Shown here piece by piece: positions 36,196 to 49,037 of a stretch of 61,673 nt of DNA (positions are counted from its first letter, which is position 1; each line of letters opens with the position of its first letter). Source of the DNA: Nautiliales bacterium (GTDB taxonomy: Bacteria > Campylobacterota > Campylobacteria > Campylobacterales > JAADDX01); the NCBI GenBank assembly GCA_030826765.1, contig JAUUDM010000003.1, positions 1 to 61,673 on the forward strand, read 5' to 3'. Under the pieces are notes generated by a model. That model was not told where the DNA came from, ran no database searches, and saw nothing but the letters and a program-made list of their open reading frames with translations. The translations under genes and the position numbers were made by a program.

Positions 36196-36933
36196 TTATT
36201 GATTTTCTTGCTTTTCTTCTTTATCCAAATCTTTATAAGGATTTACAGATTTAGCAACCAAAATAGAAACTCCATATAAAATAATAAGTGGAATTGCCAT
36301 TAAAAGTTGTGTCATTGGATCAGGTGGAGTAAGAATAGCTGCTACTACAAATATAATAACAACAGCATATCTAAATCCTTCTATTAATGTTTTATCTGTA
36401 ATTAAATCAAATTTTGCTAAAGCATATGAAAATACTGGAAGCTCAAATGCTATTCCAAATCCAAACATAAATTTAGCAAAAAAACCTATATACTCATTCA
36501 TTTTAAGCATCGCTACAAAATCAACGCCACCAAAATTGATTAAAACATTTGCACCAAATGGAAAAACCACATAATAAGCAAATGCAACTCCACTTAAAAA
36601 CATTACAGTTGACCAAAAAACAAATGGAACTGCCATCTTTTTTTCATTCTCATAAAGTGCAGGTGCGATAAACTTCCACACTTGCCACATTATAAAAGGC
36701 AAAGCCAATACAAACCCAGCATAAAGTGAAATTTTTAGTGCTGTAATAAATGGTTCAGCTAATGATGTAAATATCATAGGCTTATCAAAAGCCTGTTCTA
36801 ACGGTTTTTTCATCCAAGCATAAACAATCTGCCAATTCATAAATACAATTAAAAAAGCAACCCCATAAGAGATTACTATTTTAAAAAGTCTATTTCTTAA
36901 TTCAGCAATATGCGGTCTAATTTCATCAAGCAT
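36196..36933 (-). CDS. tatC: Sec-independent protein translocase TatC
   Basis: 245 residues with six membrane helices. TatC recognises twin-arginine signal peptides. Typical motifs are HIAELRNRL near the N-terminus (about 7-15), the FTSLAEPF loop, and a conserved membrane Glu in FGIAFELPVFSYAL. It overlaps tatA by 1 nt. Its substrates are not visible here. Confidence 0.95.
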   Translation of the reverse strand: MLDEIRPHIAELRNRLFKIVISYGVAFLIVFMNWQIVYAWMKKPLEQAFDKPMIFTSLAEPFITALKISLYAGFVLALPFIMWQVWKFIAPALYENEKKMAVPFVFWSTVMFLSGVAFAYYVVFPFGANVLINFGGVDFVAMLKMNEYIGFFAKFMFGFGIAFELPVFSYALAKFDLITDKTLIEGFRYAVVIIFVVAAILTPPDPMTQLLMAIPLIILYGVSILVAKSVNPYKDLDKEEKQENQ

Positions 36934-37160
36934 TATGCTTCTTTTTTAGTTTCAGTTTCTTTATCTAATTTTATTTCAGTAGTTTTATTCTCAACTTCTT
37001 TTTTTTCTTCTTCAGCATCTACTGTTTTCATCTCTTCTTTGAAATTTTTAATACCACTTCCAATTCCTTTTGCAAGTTCTGGTATCTTTTTAGCTCCAAA
37101 TAACAACACTACAATCACTAAAATAATAATTAACTCTGTACTACTTAATCCCATCTTCAA
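36933..37160 (-). CDS. tatA: Sec-independent protein translocase TatA
   Basis: 75 residues: one N-terminal membrane helix (about 5-21), the hinge [14 protein letters not shown] and an amphipathic helix, then an acidic tail. The FGAKKIP hinge marks it as TatA rather than TatB. It is directly upstream of tatC; tatB is not in the window. A TACAAT -10 (37183-37188) lies upstream, divergent to ligA. Confidence 0.9.
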   Translation of the reverse strand: MKMGLSSTELIIILVIVVLLFGAKKIPELAKGIGSGIKNFKEEMKTVDAEEEKKEVENKTTEIKLDKETETKKEA

Positions 37161-37182
37161 TCCTTTTGTTAGTTTTTTGGTA

Positions 37183-40390
<3,208 letters not shown>

Positions 40391-40394
<4 letters not shown>

Positions 40395-41812
40395 TTTTTA
40401 AACTTACTAAAATCAAATTTTTCTTTAATTTCATAAATAAATTTTTCTTCATCGTCTAAATAATCATCTATTTGATAATCAAAAATATCGGGTTTTATCT
40501 CTTTTTTATCAATAAAGCCCTCACCTAAAACCATCATAATTTTTTCAAAGTCATCATAAAAATATTCTTGTAAAAGAGGAATAATTTTATTTTTGAATAT
40601 ATTTGTTAGCTCTTCTATCGTTGGATTATTTTCTAAACTCATAAAATAAGAATGCCCTATCATATGGTCTCTATCGTATAAATATTCAATTCTTTTATTT
40701 ATAATTTCAAGCATATTTTTAATATCAATTCCATCAACTTCGATACCTTCTAAAAGTTCAGGTTTTGGCATCATTTCAATAAATTCAAATCTTCTTCTAA
40801 GTGCTGTATCAAGCAAAGCAATACTTCTATCAGCAGTATTCATTGTACCTAAAATATACAGATTCTTTGGCACTCCAAATTCTTCGTTTGAATAAGGAAG
40901 TCTTACTTTTATCTCTTCATCTGCTCCAATTCTTTTGCTCGATTCAATAAGTGTTATAAGTTCTCCAAAAATTTTTGAAATGTTTCCACGATTTATTTCG
41001 TCTATTATTAGGATGTAGTTTTTAAGATATTCTTTTGCTTTATCTGATAATTCCTTAAAAATTCCATCCTTCACACTATAACTTAAATTCCCATTTTCAT
41101 CGCTTTCAGCCTTTATTCCTTCCACAAATTCTTCATAACCATAACTTTGATGAAAAGTTACAAATTCAATTTGCCCTTTTTCTTTATATTCATCAAATCT
41201 TCTTTTTAATTCTTCTCTATCTTCATTTTCTAATTCTCTCAAACTTTTATTTTCTATTATTGCTAAAGCTCTATTAATTATATTATAAGTTTTTCCCGTC
41301 CCTGGAGGTCCATAAAGTATTCGATTTAATGGTTTAATTCCTTTCTCTCTATTTTCTTTCTCACTATTTTTATTATTATATTGGTAAATATTGTTATCAT
41401 TTAAAATATCTTTATTTTTATACCAAGGTTCTTTAATTATATTACTTTTTTGTAATTCGTCAGAAACATATTTTAAAATTTTCGGATATTTATCTAAACA
41501 GTATCTTATAATCCCATTCTTTGGCAATCCTAATTCTTCTAATTTTTTTCTATTAAATTTTTTTGATAATTCATCATTAAATTTACTAATAAGAATTAAA
41601 TCAAATTTTTTATTTTTTTTATCTATATTAACTATTTTAACTAAATACTTATATTGTTGTATATTACCAGAAATATATAATAATGCTAATTGCCCTTCTT
41701 TTTGAATACAACCAAGTCCACCACCCCATCCTTCATATTTTTTAAATTGTTCAAGTTTTAATCTAGCATCATTTTGATTTGGATTATTTGGAATAACTGC
41801 TATTTTTTTCAT
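40391..41812 (-). CDS. mcrB: McrB-like AAA+ GTPase with an unidentified N-terminal domain
   Basis: 473 residues. The C-terminal two thirds are the McrB AAA+ GTPase: Walker A GPPGTGKT (168-175), Walker B LIIDEINRG (268-276), and the McrB signature GTMNTADRSIALLDTALRRRF (322-342). The first 120 or so residues form a separate domain (GQLALLYISG, YKYLVKIVNI) that loosely resembles PUA-like/EVE modified-base readers; this is my guess from strand pattern, not a firm match. It starts at ATG 41812 with GGAGA upstream, and mcrC overlaps its end. Confidence 0.88.
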
Positions 41813-41842
41813 TCATTATCTCCTAGCAATAACTTTTTCTAA

Positions 41843-41867
41843 ATTATAACAGAAATTTTGCTATAAT
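41843..41867. promoter_or_regulatory. Divergent promoters for mcrBC (minus) and clpS-clpA (plus)
   Basis: Minus strand TATAAT at 41843-41848, about 31 nt before mcrB. Plus strand TATAAT at 41862-41867, about 28 nt before clpS. Confidence 0.55.
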
Positions 41868-41894
41868 AATCTCTTATAAAAAGAAAGGAATTTT

Positions 41895-42191
41895 ATGGCT
41901 AACACTGAATTAGATTATGATATTGATATAGATTTAATGAAACCAAAAATGTATAAAGTTATTTTGCATAATGATGATTATTCGACTTTTGATTTTGTAA
42001 TAGATGTTTTAATGACTGTTTTTCATAAATCAAAAGATGAAGCAGTGGAACTTACTCTAAAAGTCGATAGAGAAGGATTTGCTATTGTTGGGATTTATCC
42101 ATATGATATAGCAGAGACAAAAGTTAGTATGGTAAAATTTATGGCAAAAGAAGCTGGATTTCCTTTGCTTGCTACAATGGAGGAAGAATGA
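41895..42191 (+). CDS. clpS: ATP-dependent Clp protease adaptor ClpS
   Basis: 98 residues. ClpS binds proteins with N-terminal Leu, Phe, Tyr or Trp and hands them to ClpA. The family motif YKVILHNDDYSTFDFVIDVL (about 20-40) and the later YDIAETKV segment are clear. RBS AAAGGA precedes ATG. It overlaps clpA by 4 nt. Confidence 0.96.
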   Translation: MANTELDYDIDIDLMKPKMYKVILHNDDYSTFDFVIDVLMTVFHKSKDEAVELTLKVDREGFAIVGIYPYDIAETKVSMVKFMAKEAGFPLLATMEEE

Positions 42192-44353
42192 ATATAACAA
42201 CAAGACTTAATAAAATTTTACAATATGCCCTTCAAGATGTAAAAAGAAGAAAAAATAGATTTGTAACATTAGAGCATATTTTTTATGCAATGCTTAGAAA
42301 CTCTACAATGTCTTCACACTTAAGAACTTTAGGAGCTGATATAGAGTTTTTGATAATTACTCTTGATAAATATTTGGATACTTATATAGAAAAAATAGAT
42401 GAAATACCAGAAGAATTTCAACCAGTAGAAACTGATGCTTTTCAAAGAGTTACAAATAGAATGTTTGAACATCTTCAAGGTATTAGAAGAGATGAAGCAA
42501 ATGAATTTGATATGTTAGCTTCTATGGCTGAAGAAAGTGAAAGCTTTTTTATGCAGCTATTATCTCGTTTTGGAATAGATAAACTTGATATTTTACAATA
42601 TATTTCATCATTACATTTAGAAAATGAAAATAACCCAAAAAAAGAGAGTGAAATAGAAAAATACACTATTGAAATGGTTAGTGAGGCTCTAAAATATGAC
42701 AATGTTATAGGAAGAGACAAAGAAATAAATAGAGTTATGCAAGTTTTACTACGAAGAAAGAAAAACAATCCAATATTAGTAGGTGAAGCGGGAGTTGGAA
42801 AAAGTGCAATAGTTGAAGGACTTGCAAAAAAAATAGCTATTGGAGATGTGCCACCAGTTTTACAAAATAAAAAAATATTTTCTCTTGATATAGGAAGTTT
42901 AATAGCTGGAACAAAATATAGAGGTGAATTTGAAAAAAGAATGAAACTTGTTTTGAATGAACTTAAAAAATATGACGAGCCAATTTTATTTATCGATGAA
43001 ATTCATATGATAGTTGGTGCGGGGGCTAGTGGAAGTGGAACAATGGATGTTGCAAACTTACTAAAGCCAGCTCTTGCAAGAGGTGAAATTAGATGTATTG
43101 GTGCAACAACTTATGAAGAATATAAAAAAACATTTGAAAAAGATAGAGCCCTACACAGAAGATTTCAAAAAATAGATATAAATGAACCAAGCATCAGTGA
43201 TGCTATTAAAATTTTAAAAGGTTTAAAAAACAAATATGAAGAGTTCCATAATGTAAAATACTCAAACGAATCAATAATTACAGCCGTAGAACTTAGTAAA
43301 AAATATTTAAGAGAAAAATTTTTACCAGATAGTGCTATTGATATAATAGATGAAGTTGGAGCGCAATTTAAACTAAAAAACAAAAATAGAATTTCAAAAA
43401 CGGATATAGAAGATATAGTTTCACAAATGGCAAACATTCCAAAAGAATCAGCAAAAACAGATGAAATTGAAAAACTAAGATTACTTGAATATAACCTAAA
43501 ACAAAAAGTATTTGACCAAGATGAAGCAATTCAAAATATTGTAAAAGTTATCAAAAGAAAAAAAGCAGGACTTACAAGAGATGATAAACCGATAGGAAGT
43601 TTTTTATTTGTTGGACCTACTGGAGTTGGAAAAACAGAAATTGCAAAACAACTTGCTAAAACTATGGGTATTCATTTTGAAAGATTTGATATGAGTGAGT
43701 ATCAAGAAAGCCATAGTGTAGCCAAACTAATCGGAAGTCCCCCTGGATATGTTGGATATGAAAAAGGTGGGCTTTTAACTGAAACTATTAGAAAACATCC
43801 TCATACTGTTTTACTTTTGGATGAAATAGAAAAAGCACATCCTGATATTGTGCAAATTTTACTACAAGTTATGGATAATGCAAGTTTGACAGATAGTGAA
43901 GGAAGAAAAGCAGATTTTAGAAATGTAATTTTAATAATGACTTCTAATCTTGGAGTTGGACAAGGAAGCAATATCGGATTTAATCAAGAAAAAAGTGACT
44001 TTAAGGAGGAAGCTATAAACAGATTTTTTGCACCGGAATTTATAAATAGACTTGATAGTGTAATTAGATTTAAACCACTTAGTAAAAAAGCCTTACTTCA
44101 AGTAGTAGATAAATTTATGTCAGAAACGATTGAAAAACTTAAAAAAAGAAACATAACTTTAACTCTTACAAATAAAGCAAAAGAAGAGTTAATCAAACGA
44201 GGATATAATCCAAAAATGGGTGCAAGACCAATGGCAAGAGTAATTGAAAATGAAATAATTGAGCCTTTAAGTGATGAAATACTATTTGGAAAACTTAAAA
44301 AAGGTGGAAAAGTAGAAATAGATTTTGATAAAAAATTTCTTTTTAAGTTTTAA
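42188..44353 (+). CDS. clpA: ATP-dependent Clp protease ATP-binding subunit ClpA
   Basis: 721 residues. Double AAA+ unfoldase that feeds ClpP. N-terminal repeat domain (1-145), first ATPase with Walker A GEAGVGKSAI and the pore-region sequence GTKYRGEFEKR, second ATPase with GPTGVGKTEIAKQLAK, GYVGYEKGGLLTE and the C-terminal domain ending in a lysine-rich tail. clpP is not in the window. It is co-translated with clpS. Confidence 0.96.
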   Translation: MNITTRLNKILQYALQDVKRRKNRFVTLEHIFYAMLRNSTMSSHLRTLGADIEFLIITLDKYLDTYIEKIDEIPEEFQPVETDAFQRVTNRMFEHLQGIRRDEANEFDMLASMAEESESFFMQLLSRFGIDKLDILQYISSLHLENENNPKKESEIEKYTIEMVSEALKYDNVIGRDKEINRVMQVLLRRKKNNPILVGEAGVGKSAIVEGLAKKIAIGDVPPVLQNKKIFSLDIGSLIAGTKYRGEFEKRMKLVLNELKKYDEPILFIDEIHMIVGAGASGSGTMDVANLLKPALARGEIRCIGATTYEEYKKTFEKDRALHRRFQKIDINEPSISDAIKILKGLKNKYEEFHNVKYSNESIITAVELSKKYLREKFLPDSAIDIIDEVGAQFKLKNKNRISKTDIEDIVSQMANIPKESAKTDEIEKLRLLEYNLKQKVFDQDEAIQNIVKVIKRKKAGLTRDDKPIGSFLFVGPTGVGKTEIAKQLAKTMGIHFERFDMSEYQESHSVAKLIGSPPGYVGYEKGGLLTETIRKHPHTVLLLDEIEKAHPDIVQILLQVMDNASLTDSEGRKADFRNVILIMTSNLGVGQGSNIGFNQEKSDFKEEAINRFFAPEFINRLDSVIRFKPLSKKALLQVVDKFMSETIEKLKKRNITLTLTNKAKEELIKRGYNPKMGARPMARVIENEIIEPLSDEILFGKLKKGGKVEIDFDKKFLFKF

Positions 44354-44359
44354 TTATGA

Positions 44360-44365
44360 TAAAAT
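44360..44365 (+). promoter_or_regulatory. Possible -10 box for the hybrid sensor gene
   Basis: TGATAAAAT, an extended -10, directly after the clpA stop codon and about 30 nt before the ATG of the next gene. Confidence 0.35.
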
Positions 44366-44394
44366 ATATTATATATTTAAAAAAGGTATAAATA

Positions 44395-45858
44395 ATGAAA
44401 ATTTTAATTATAGAAGATTCCAAATCAATAAATAACACATTAAAAAAATCATTAGAGAAATTTTTTGAAAATAGTGAAATATTTCAAGCTTTTAGTATAA
44501 AAGAAGCTATAAATTTCCTTGATAAGCAAACATTTGATTTAGTATTAACTGACTTAAATCTTCCAGATGGAGATGGGGATGAAATAATAAATGAATATGG
44601 AAAAGATAATAAAATAATTGTTTTAACAGGTGATACTGATTTTCAAAGACGAAATTACCTTTTTTCAGAAGGAGTTATTGATTATTATCTTAAAACTATG
44701 CCTCTTGATTATACTATTACAAAAATAGTTGAAAAATACAATCAACTTCAAAAAAATAAAAACTATAATATATTAATAGTAGATGATTCTGCCTTTTCAA
44801 GAAATTTAATTAAAAAAATATTAGTAAGAAATAACTTTCAAGTAAAAACAATTTCTACTGGAAAAAATATAATAGCACAATTAAAAGAATTTAAGGCAAA
44901 TTTGATTATAGTAGATATAGAAATGCCTGATATAAATGGTATTGAAGTTATAAATAAAATAAGAAAAACAGATCTCAACACTCCTATTATAGCAATGTCT
45001 GGTAGTCATAATTCACAAAATGAAGTTTTACATATGATGAAAAATGGAGCAAATGATTTTATATCAAAACCTTTTAATATTGAACTTCTTATAATAAAAG
45101 TAGAACAATTTATAAAACTTGAAGCATTACATACAAATTTAATTAAAAAAAATAAAGAACTTGAAAAATTAATTTCTCTTAAAGAATTTGAAATAAAACA
45201 AAAAGAAGATGAACTTATAAAACAATCAAAACAAGCAATAATGGGTGAAATGCTTGATTATATTATTCATCAATGGAGACAACCTTTAAATGCTATAAAA
45301 TTAGAACTTATGAAATTTGAGATTGAAAATCCTAAATTTGAAAATTCTCCATTTATATCAAATATTTCATCAAAAGTTTCAGAATTAAATGAAATTATTG
45401 GTGACTTTAGAAGCTTTTTTAGAGAAGATACAAAAGAAAATATAAATTTAAAAGATGAATTATTTAAAATTACAAAAATGATAAAAGATTTACTTATTAT
45501 GAATAGTATTTTAGTAAATATAGAAGGAGATGATATTAATATAGAATTTAATAAAAATAATCTAAAACATATTATGTTTGTTCTAATTAATAATTCTATA
45601 GATGCTTTCAAAGAAAAAGAGATTAAAGAAAGAAATATCAATATAAAAATAGAAGATAATAAATTAATTTATGAAGATAATGCAGGTGGAATACCTACAG
45701 AAATTCAAAATAAAATATTTGAACATAATTTTACAACTAAAAAAAATGGAACAGGAATTGGGCTTTATATGGTTAAAAGAATCTTAGAAAAAGATAATTT
45801 AAATATAAACTACGAACCAATTGCTAGTGGAAGCAGATTTATAATAGATTTAAAATAA
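44395..45858 (+). CDS. Hybrid signalling protein: two receiver domains followed by a histidine kinase
   Basis: 487 residues, soluble. Receiver 1 (about 1-120, ILIIEDS, phospho-Asp in LVLTDLNLP); receiver 2 (about 124-245, ILIVDDSAFSR, Asp in LIIVDIEMP, SKPF Lys loop); a short coiled coil; a histidine kinase with H-box MGEMLDYIIHQWRQPLNAI (about 283-301), N-box IMFVLINNSIDAF and G-boxes DNAGGIP and GTGIGLYMVK. Receivers precede the kinase, opposite to usual hybrids, and no sensor or membrane segment exists. Its input is unknown. It has its own RBS (AAGG) after clpA. Confidence 0.88.
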   Translation: MKILIIEDSKSINNTLKKSLEKFFENSEIFQAFSIKEAINFLDKQTFDLVLTDLNLPDGDGDEIINEYGKDNKIIVLTGDTDFQRRNYLFSEGVIDYYLKTMPLDYTITKIVEKYNQLQKNKNYNILIVDDSAFSRNLIKKILVRNNFQVKTISTGKNIIAQLKEFKANLIIVDIEMPDINGIEVINKIRKTDLNTPIIAMSGSHNSQNEVLHMMKNGANDFISKPFNIELLIIKVEQFIKLEALHTNLIKKNKELEKLISLKEFEIKQKEDELIKQSKQAIMGEMLDYIIHQWRQPLNAIKLELMKFEIENPKFENSPFISNISSKVSELNEIIGDFRSFFREDTKENINLKDELFKITKMIKDLLIMNSILVNIEGDDINIEFNKNNLKHIMFVLINNSIDAFKEKEIKERNINIKIEDNKLIYEDNAGGIPTEIQNKIFEHNFTTKKNGTGIGLYMVKRILEKDNLNINYEPIASGSRFIIDLK

Positions 45859-45896
45859 ATCATATAAGGTAAAAATAGTAGTAATATAAATTTTTT

Positions 45897-46475
45897 TCAA
45901 ACCCTATCATACCAAAAGTTTTTTATATTTTCCTGCTCTTTTTTAATAGTAGTTTTATCTCCGTGTCCAGGTAAAACTATTTTATCATCATTAATTTTCA
46001 GAAATTTATCAAAACTTTTTTTCATATCACTCGGTGAGGAATAAGGAAAATCAACTCTTCCAATACTTCCATTGAAAATAAAATCCCCACTAAACATATA
46101 TTCATCGATTTCTATTGTCATACATCCTGGAGTATGTCCTGGAAAATACTGGAAACTAACATTAACGCCATTTATATCAATAGTTTCATCTTTACTGATT
46201 AAAACATCAGCTTTTGCTTTTGGCACTCCAATATTGAAAATATCTTCACTTAACATAAATTCATCATTTTTATGGATATATACAGGAATTTTATATTTTT
46301 TTTGTAGTTCAGACACACTCCAAACATGGTCAAAATGTCCGTGTGTCAAAAGTATTGCTTTTGGATTTGTAACATTTTTACTAACCCAAGAAGTAGCATT
46401 TACTCCTGGATCAATTATAATATCTTTATAAATATAGCAATTTGTCTGATAATCTCCACAAGGTTTAACTAGCAT
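45897..46475 (-). CDS. Metallo-beta-lactamase-fold hydrolase (glyoxalase II-like)
   Basis: 192 residues. It contains the metal-binding THGHFDH motif (around 70-76), further His at FPGHTPGCM, Asp in MFSGDFIF, and His in VLPGHGDKT near the C-terminus, a full set for a binuclear site. It belongs to the small glyoxalase II-like MBL proteins, whose substrates are often thioesters. It overlaps the end of RNase Y by 11 nt. Confidence 0.85.
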   Translation of the reverse strand: MLVKPCGDYQTNCYIYKDIIIDPGVNATSWVSKNVTNPKAILLTHGHFDHVWSVSELQKKYKIPVYIHKNDEFMLSEDIFNIGVPKAKADVLISKDETIDINGVNVSFQYFPGHTPGCMTIEIDEYMFSGDFIFNGSIGRVDFPYSSPSDMKKSFDKFLKINDDKIVLPGHGDKTTIKKEQENIKNFWYDRV

Positions 46476-48018
46476 AGCTAACTGCCCTCACTTCTCTAAT
46501 TACCATTACTTTAATTTCTCCTGGATAAGAGATTTTTTGTTCTATCTCTTTTGCTATTTCTTGACTCATCAAAATTGCTTCATCATCATTTACCAAATCA
46601 GCTTCTACCATTACTCTAACTTCTCTACCTGCATTAATTGCATAAGCCAGTCTTACATTTTCGTGATTTGATGCTATTTCTTCAATTCCTTGAACTCTTT
46701 TTAAGAAACTCTCAAGCACTTCTCTTCTTGCCCCTGGTCTTGCAGCACTCAAAGCATCTGCAGTACAAACAACAGCAGCTTCGATACTTTTGACTTCTTC
46801 TTCTCCATGATGGGCTTTAATTGCATTTAAGACTTCACTTGGTTCATTATATCTTTTACAAATATCATATCCTAAAGTTACATGACTTCCTTCAAAATCA
46901 TTAGTCAAGGCTTTTCCAATATCATGCATAATTCCTGCACGTCTTGCAAGCAGTTCATCTCCACCAATTTCAGCTGCCATAGTTCCAGAAAGATATGCAA
47001 CTTCAAGTGAATGTCCTAATGCATTTTGTCCATAACTTGCTCTATATTTTAATTTTCCAATCAATTTTATAAGCTCTGGATGAATAGCACAATTACCAAG
47101 ACCAAGCTCAAGAATTACATTTTCACCCTCTTCTAAAACTTTTTCTTCAAATTCTTCTAAAACTTTTTGATGTATCTCTTCAATTCTTGCTGGATGTATT
47201 CTTCCGTCTTCTACAAGTCTTGTAATAACCTCAACTGCTACTTGTCTTCTATATATGTTGAAATGACTTATAGTAATCGCATTTGGAGTATCATCTACTA
47301 TAATATCTACTCCCAATGTTGATTCAAGTGATTTGATGTTTTTACCATCACGACCAATAATTCTTCCTTTTATTTCATCATTAGGAATATGAACAACATT
47401 TATAAGTCTTTCCCCTGCAAATTCCCCTGCAAATCTTGTAGTTGCTTGTGCTATTACCCAATTTGCTTCTTTTTTTGCATTTCTCTCAGCTTCTTTTACT
47501 GCTTTTCTTACAATATGAGCCATATCAGCTCTTGCGTCTTGTTTAGCTTGTTCTAAAACTATTTCTTTTGCTTCTTCTTTTGTAAGACCTGCACCTCTTT
47601 CGATAAGTCTTTCAGCTTCTTTCATTTTAGCATTATATTTTTCTTTTTGTTTTGCTAAGCGCACTTTTTCTTTTTCAAGATTTTTAAATTCTCTTGAAAG
47701 TGTTCTGTCTTTTACAATCTGTTCTTGAATAAGTTCATTTAATTCTCTCTCTTTTTGATCTAATAATAACTCTTTTTTTTCAAACTCATTTTGCATTTTT
47801 ATAAGCTCAGAGTCATAATGCTTCTTAATTTCAAGCTCTTTTTCAGCTATCTCATTTTTAGCATTTTTTAGTAAAATTTCTGCTTCATGCTCAATTACTT
47901 TTGCTTTCGCCTGAGCTTGGGCTACATATACATCATATTTAGCATCATTAAGTTTTTTTTGTATTAAAAACCCTGCTATTAGGGATACACCCGAACTGAC
48001 TAAGACTTCTATTATCAT
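46465..48018 (-). CDS. rny: Ribonuclease Y
   Basis: 517 residues from ATG 48018 (AGGAG 6 nt upstream; the frame can be read from GTG 48033 as well). Membrane-anchored endoribonuclease for mRNA turnover: N-terminal helix (about 2-20), a long coiled coil (about 25-200), a KH domain (GRIIGRDGKNIKSLE) and an HD domain (LARRAGIMHDIGKAL, about 350). The first 71 nt overlap the 5-FTHF cycloligase gene in another frame. Confidence 0.95.
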   Translation of the reverse strand: MIIEVLVSSGVSLIAGFLIQKKLNDAKYDVYVAQAQAKAKVIEHEAEILLKNAKNEIAEKELEIKKHYDSELIKMQNEFEKKELLLDQKERELNELIQEQIVKDRTLSREFKNLEKEKVRLAKQKEKYNAKMKEAERLIERGAGLTKEEAKEIVLEQAKQDARADMAHIVRKAVKEAERNAKKEANWVIAQATTRFAGEFAGERLINVVHIPNDEIKGRIIGRDGKNIKSLESTLGVDIIVDDTPNAITISHFNIYRRQVAVEVITRLVEDGRIHPARIEEIHQKVLEEFEEKVLEEGENVILELGLGNCAIHPELIKLIGKLKYRASYGQNALGHSLEVAYLSGTMAAEIGGDELLARRAGIMHDIGKALTNDFEGSHVTLGYDICKRYNEPSEVLNAIKAHHGEEEVKSIEAAVVCTADALSAARPGARREVLESFLKRVQGIEEIASNHENVRLAYAINAGREVRVMVEADLVNDDEAILMSQEIAKEIEQKISYPGEIKVMVIREVRAVSYAS

Positions 48019-48559
48019 TTTTTCTCCTATCACAAACCAAATTATAAGTTATATAGGAGTCAGCTTTTATATCATAAATATCCGTTACTATATCTTTTGT
48101 AACACATGGATAAATCTGAACAAAAATAATCTCTGGGTTATATTTCAATTTATCAAAAAATCTATCATACATTCCTTTACCAAAGCCAACTCTTTTAAAA
48201 TTATTATCTATTCCAATAATTGGAACGACTGCTACATCTATCTTTTCTTTTGTTTTATTCTTATTTTTTGGTTCGTATATATTAAATTTCTTTTTTTCTA
48301 AAGGCAAAGAGTATTTTACCATTTTAAAGCTTACATCTTCCATAAATGGGACAAAAATTTGCTTATTTTTTCTTTTTAATTTTCTTATCAAATCTTTGGT
48401 AACTACTTCATTACCCATAGAAAGATAAAGAAGTATATTTTTATATTTTTTGTTACTTAACTTCTTTAAAAGTTCTTTTTGAATTTTTTTATCCAGTAAA
48501 TATCTGTTTTTTTTATTTAAAATTTTAATACACTCTTTTCTAAATTCTACTTTATCCAT
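47948..48559 (-). CDS. 5-formyltetrahydrofolate cyclo-ligase
   Basis: 203 residues. It converts 5-formyl-THF to 5,10-methenyl-THF. The N-terminal RKECIKILNKKNR, the substrate region FVPFMED, the VAVVPIIGID strand and the family signature RVGFGKGMYDRFF are present. The last 23 or so residues are read through the start of the RNase Y gene and do not look conserved, so the functional domain probably ends near ITYNLVCDRR. A TATAAT overlaps that of the divergent lipoprotein gene. Confidence 0.85.
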   Translation of the reverse strand: MDKVEFRKECIKILNKKNRYLLDKKIQKELLKKLSNKKYKNILLYLSMGNEVVTKDLIRKLKRKNKQIFVPFMEDVSFKMVKYSLPLEKKKFNIYEPKNKNKTKEKIDVAVVPIIGIDNNFKRVGFGKGMYDRFFDKLKYNPEIIFVQIYPCVTKDIVTDIYDIKADSYITYNLVCDRRKNDNRSLSQFGCIPNSRVFNTKKT

Positions 48560-48577
48560 TTTATCTCTTTTTTTTGA

Positions 48578-48587
48578 TATAATTATA
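48578..48587. promoter_or_regulatory. Overlapping divergent promoters
   Basis: Plus strand TGATATAAT (-10 at 48578-48583) serves the lipoprotein gene. On the minus strand a TATAAT at 48582-48587 serves the cycloligase-RNase Y genes. The two boxes share bases, so the two directions may exclude each other. Confidence 0.5.
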
Positions 48588-48604
48588 TTTAAAAAAGGCT
48601 TAGA

Positions 48605-49036
48605 TTGCGATATATTTTACTAATTTTTTCATTATTATTAATTGGGTGTAACAATCAAACAACTTCCAAAAAAGCACACTCAGAAAGTAATGAAACAGTA
48701 TCTTTAATAGAAACACAAGCTATTATAGTTAAAAAACAAACCAAAACTATTGCTAAGTTTCCAAATTTAATTTTTAAAGAAGAAAATAATACTATTTTTT
48801 ATGAAACTAATACAACTAATATTCTTTTATTTACAAATGATAATAAATTATCGTTAATACAAAAAGAAGAATTAACTAAATATAAAACTGATTTTTATTC
48901 TATTAATAATGATAAACTTAAAAAATATTTTAAAATAAATATATTCCCAACTATTATAATTTTAGATAAAAACAGTACAAAAAAATATGAAGGCTTTATT
49001 CCAAATGAAGTCTTAAAATATGAAATAAAGGATTAA
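48605..49036 (+). CDS. Thioredoxin-fold lipoprotein without a CxxC motif
   Basis: 143 residues starting at TTG 48605 (AAGG 6 nt before). A lipoprotein signal peptide ends LLLIGC with the lipidated Cys at residue 15. The later part has a thioredoxin-like pattern: strand NILLFTNDN, helix, strand DFYSIN, and the cis-Pro-type FPTIIILDKNS then a glycine-containing loop. The CxxC expected after the first strand is missing; the only cysteine is the lipid anchor. Campylobacter has a thioredoxin-like gene beside ftsY. Its function is unknown. Confidence 0.7.
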   Translation: MRYILLIFSLLLIGCNNQTTSKKAHSESNETVSLIETQAIIVKKQTKTIAKFPNLIFKEENNTIFYETNTTNILLFTNDNKLSLIQKEELTKYKTDFYSINNDKLKKYFKINIFPTIIILDKNSTKKYEGFIPNEVLKYEIKD

Positions 49037-49037
49037 A

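Noticed and set aside
45270-45641. 123-codon minus-strand frame opposite the kinase gene
   Set aside because: Antisense shadow with Ile/Phe/Ser-rich nonsense composition.
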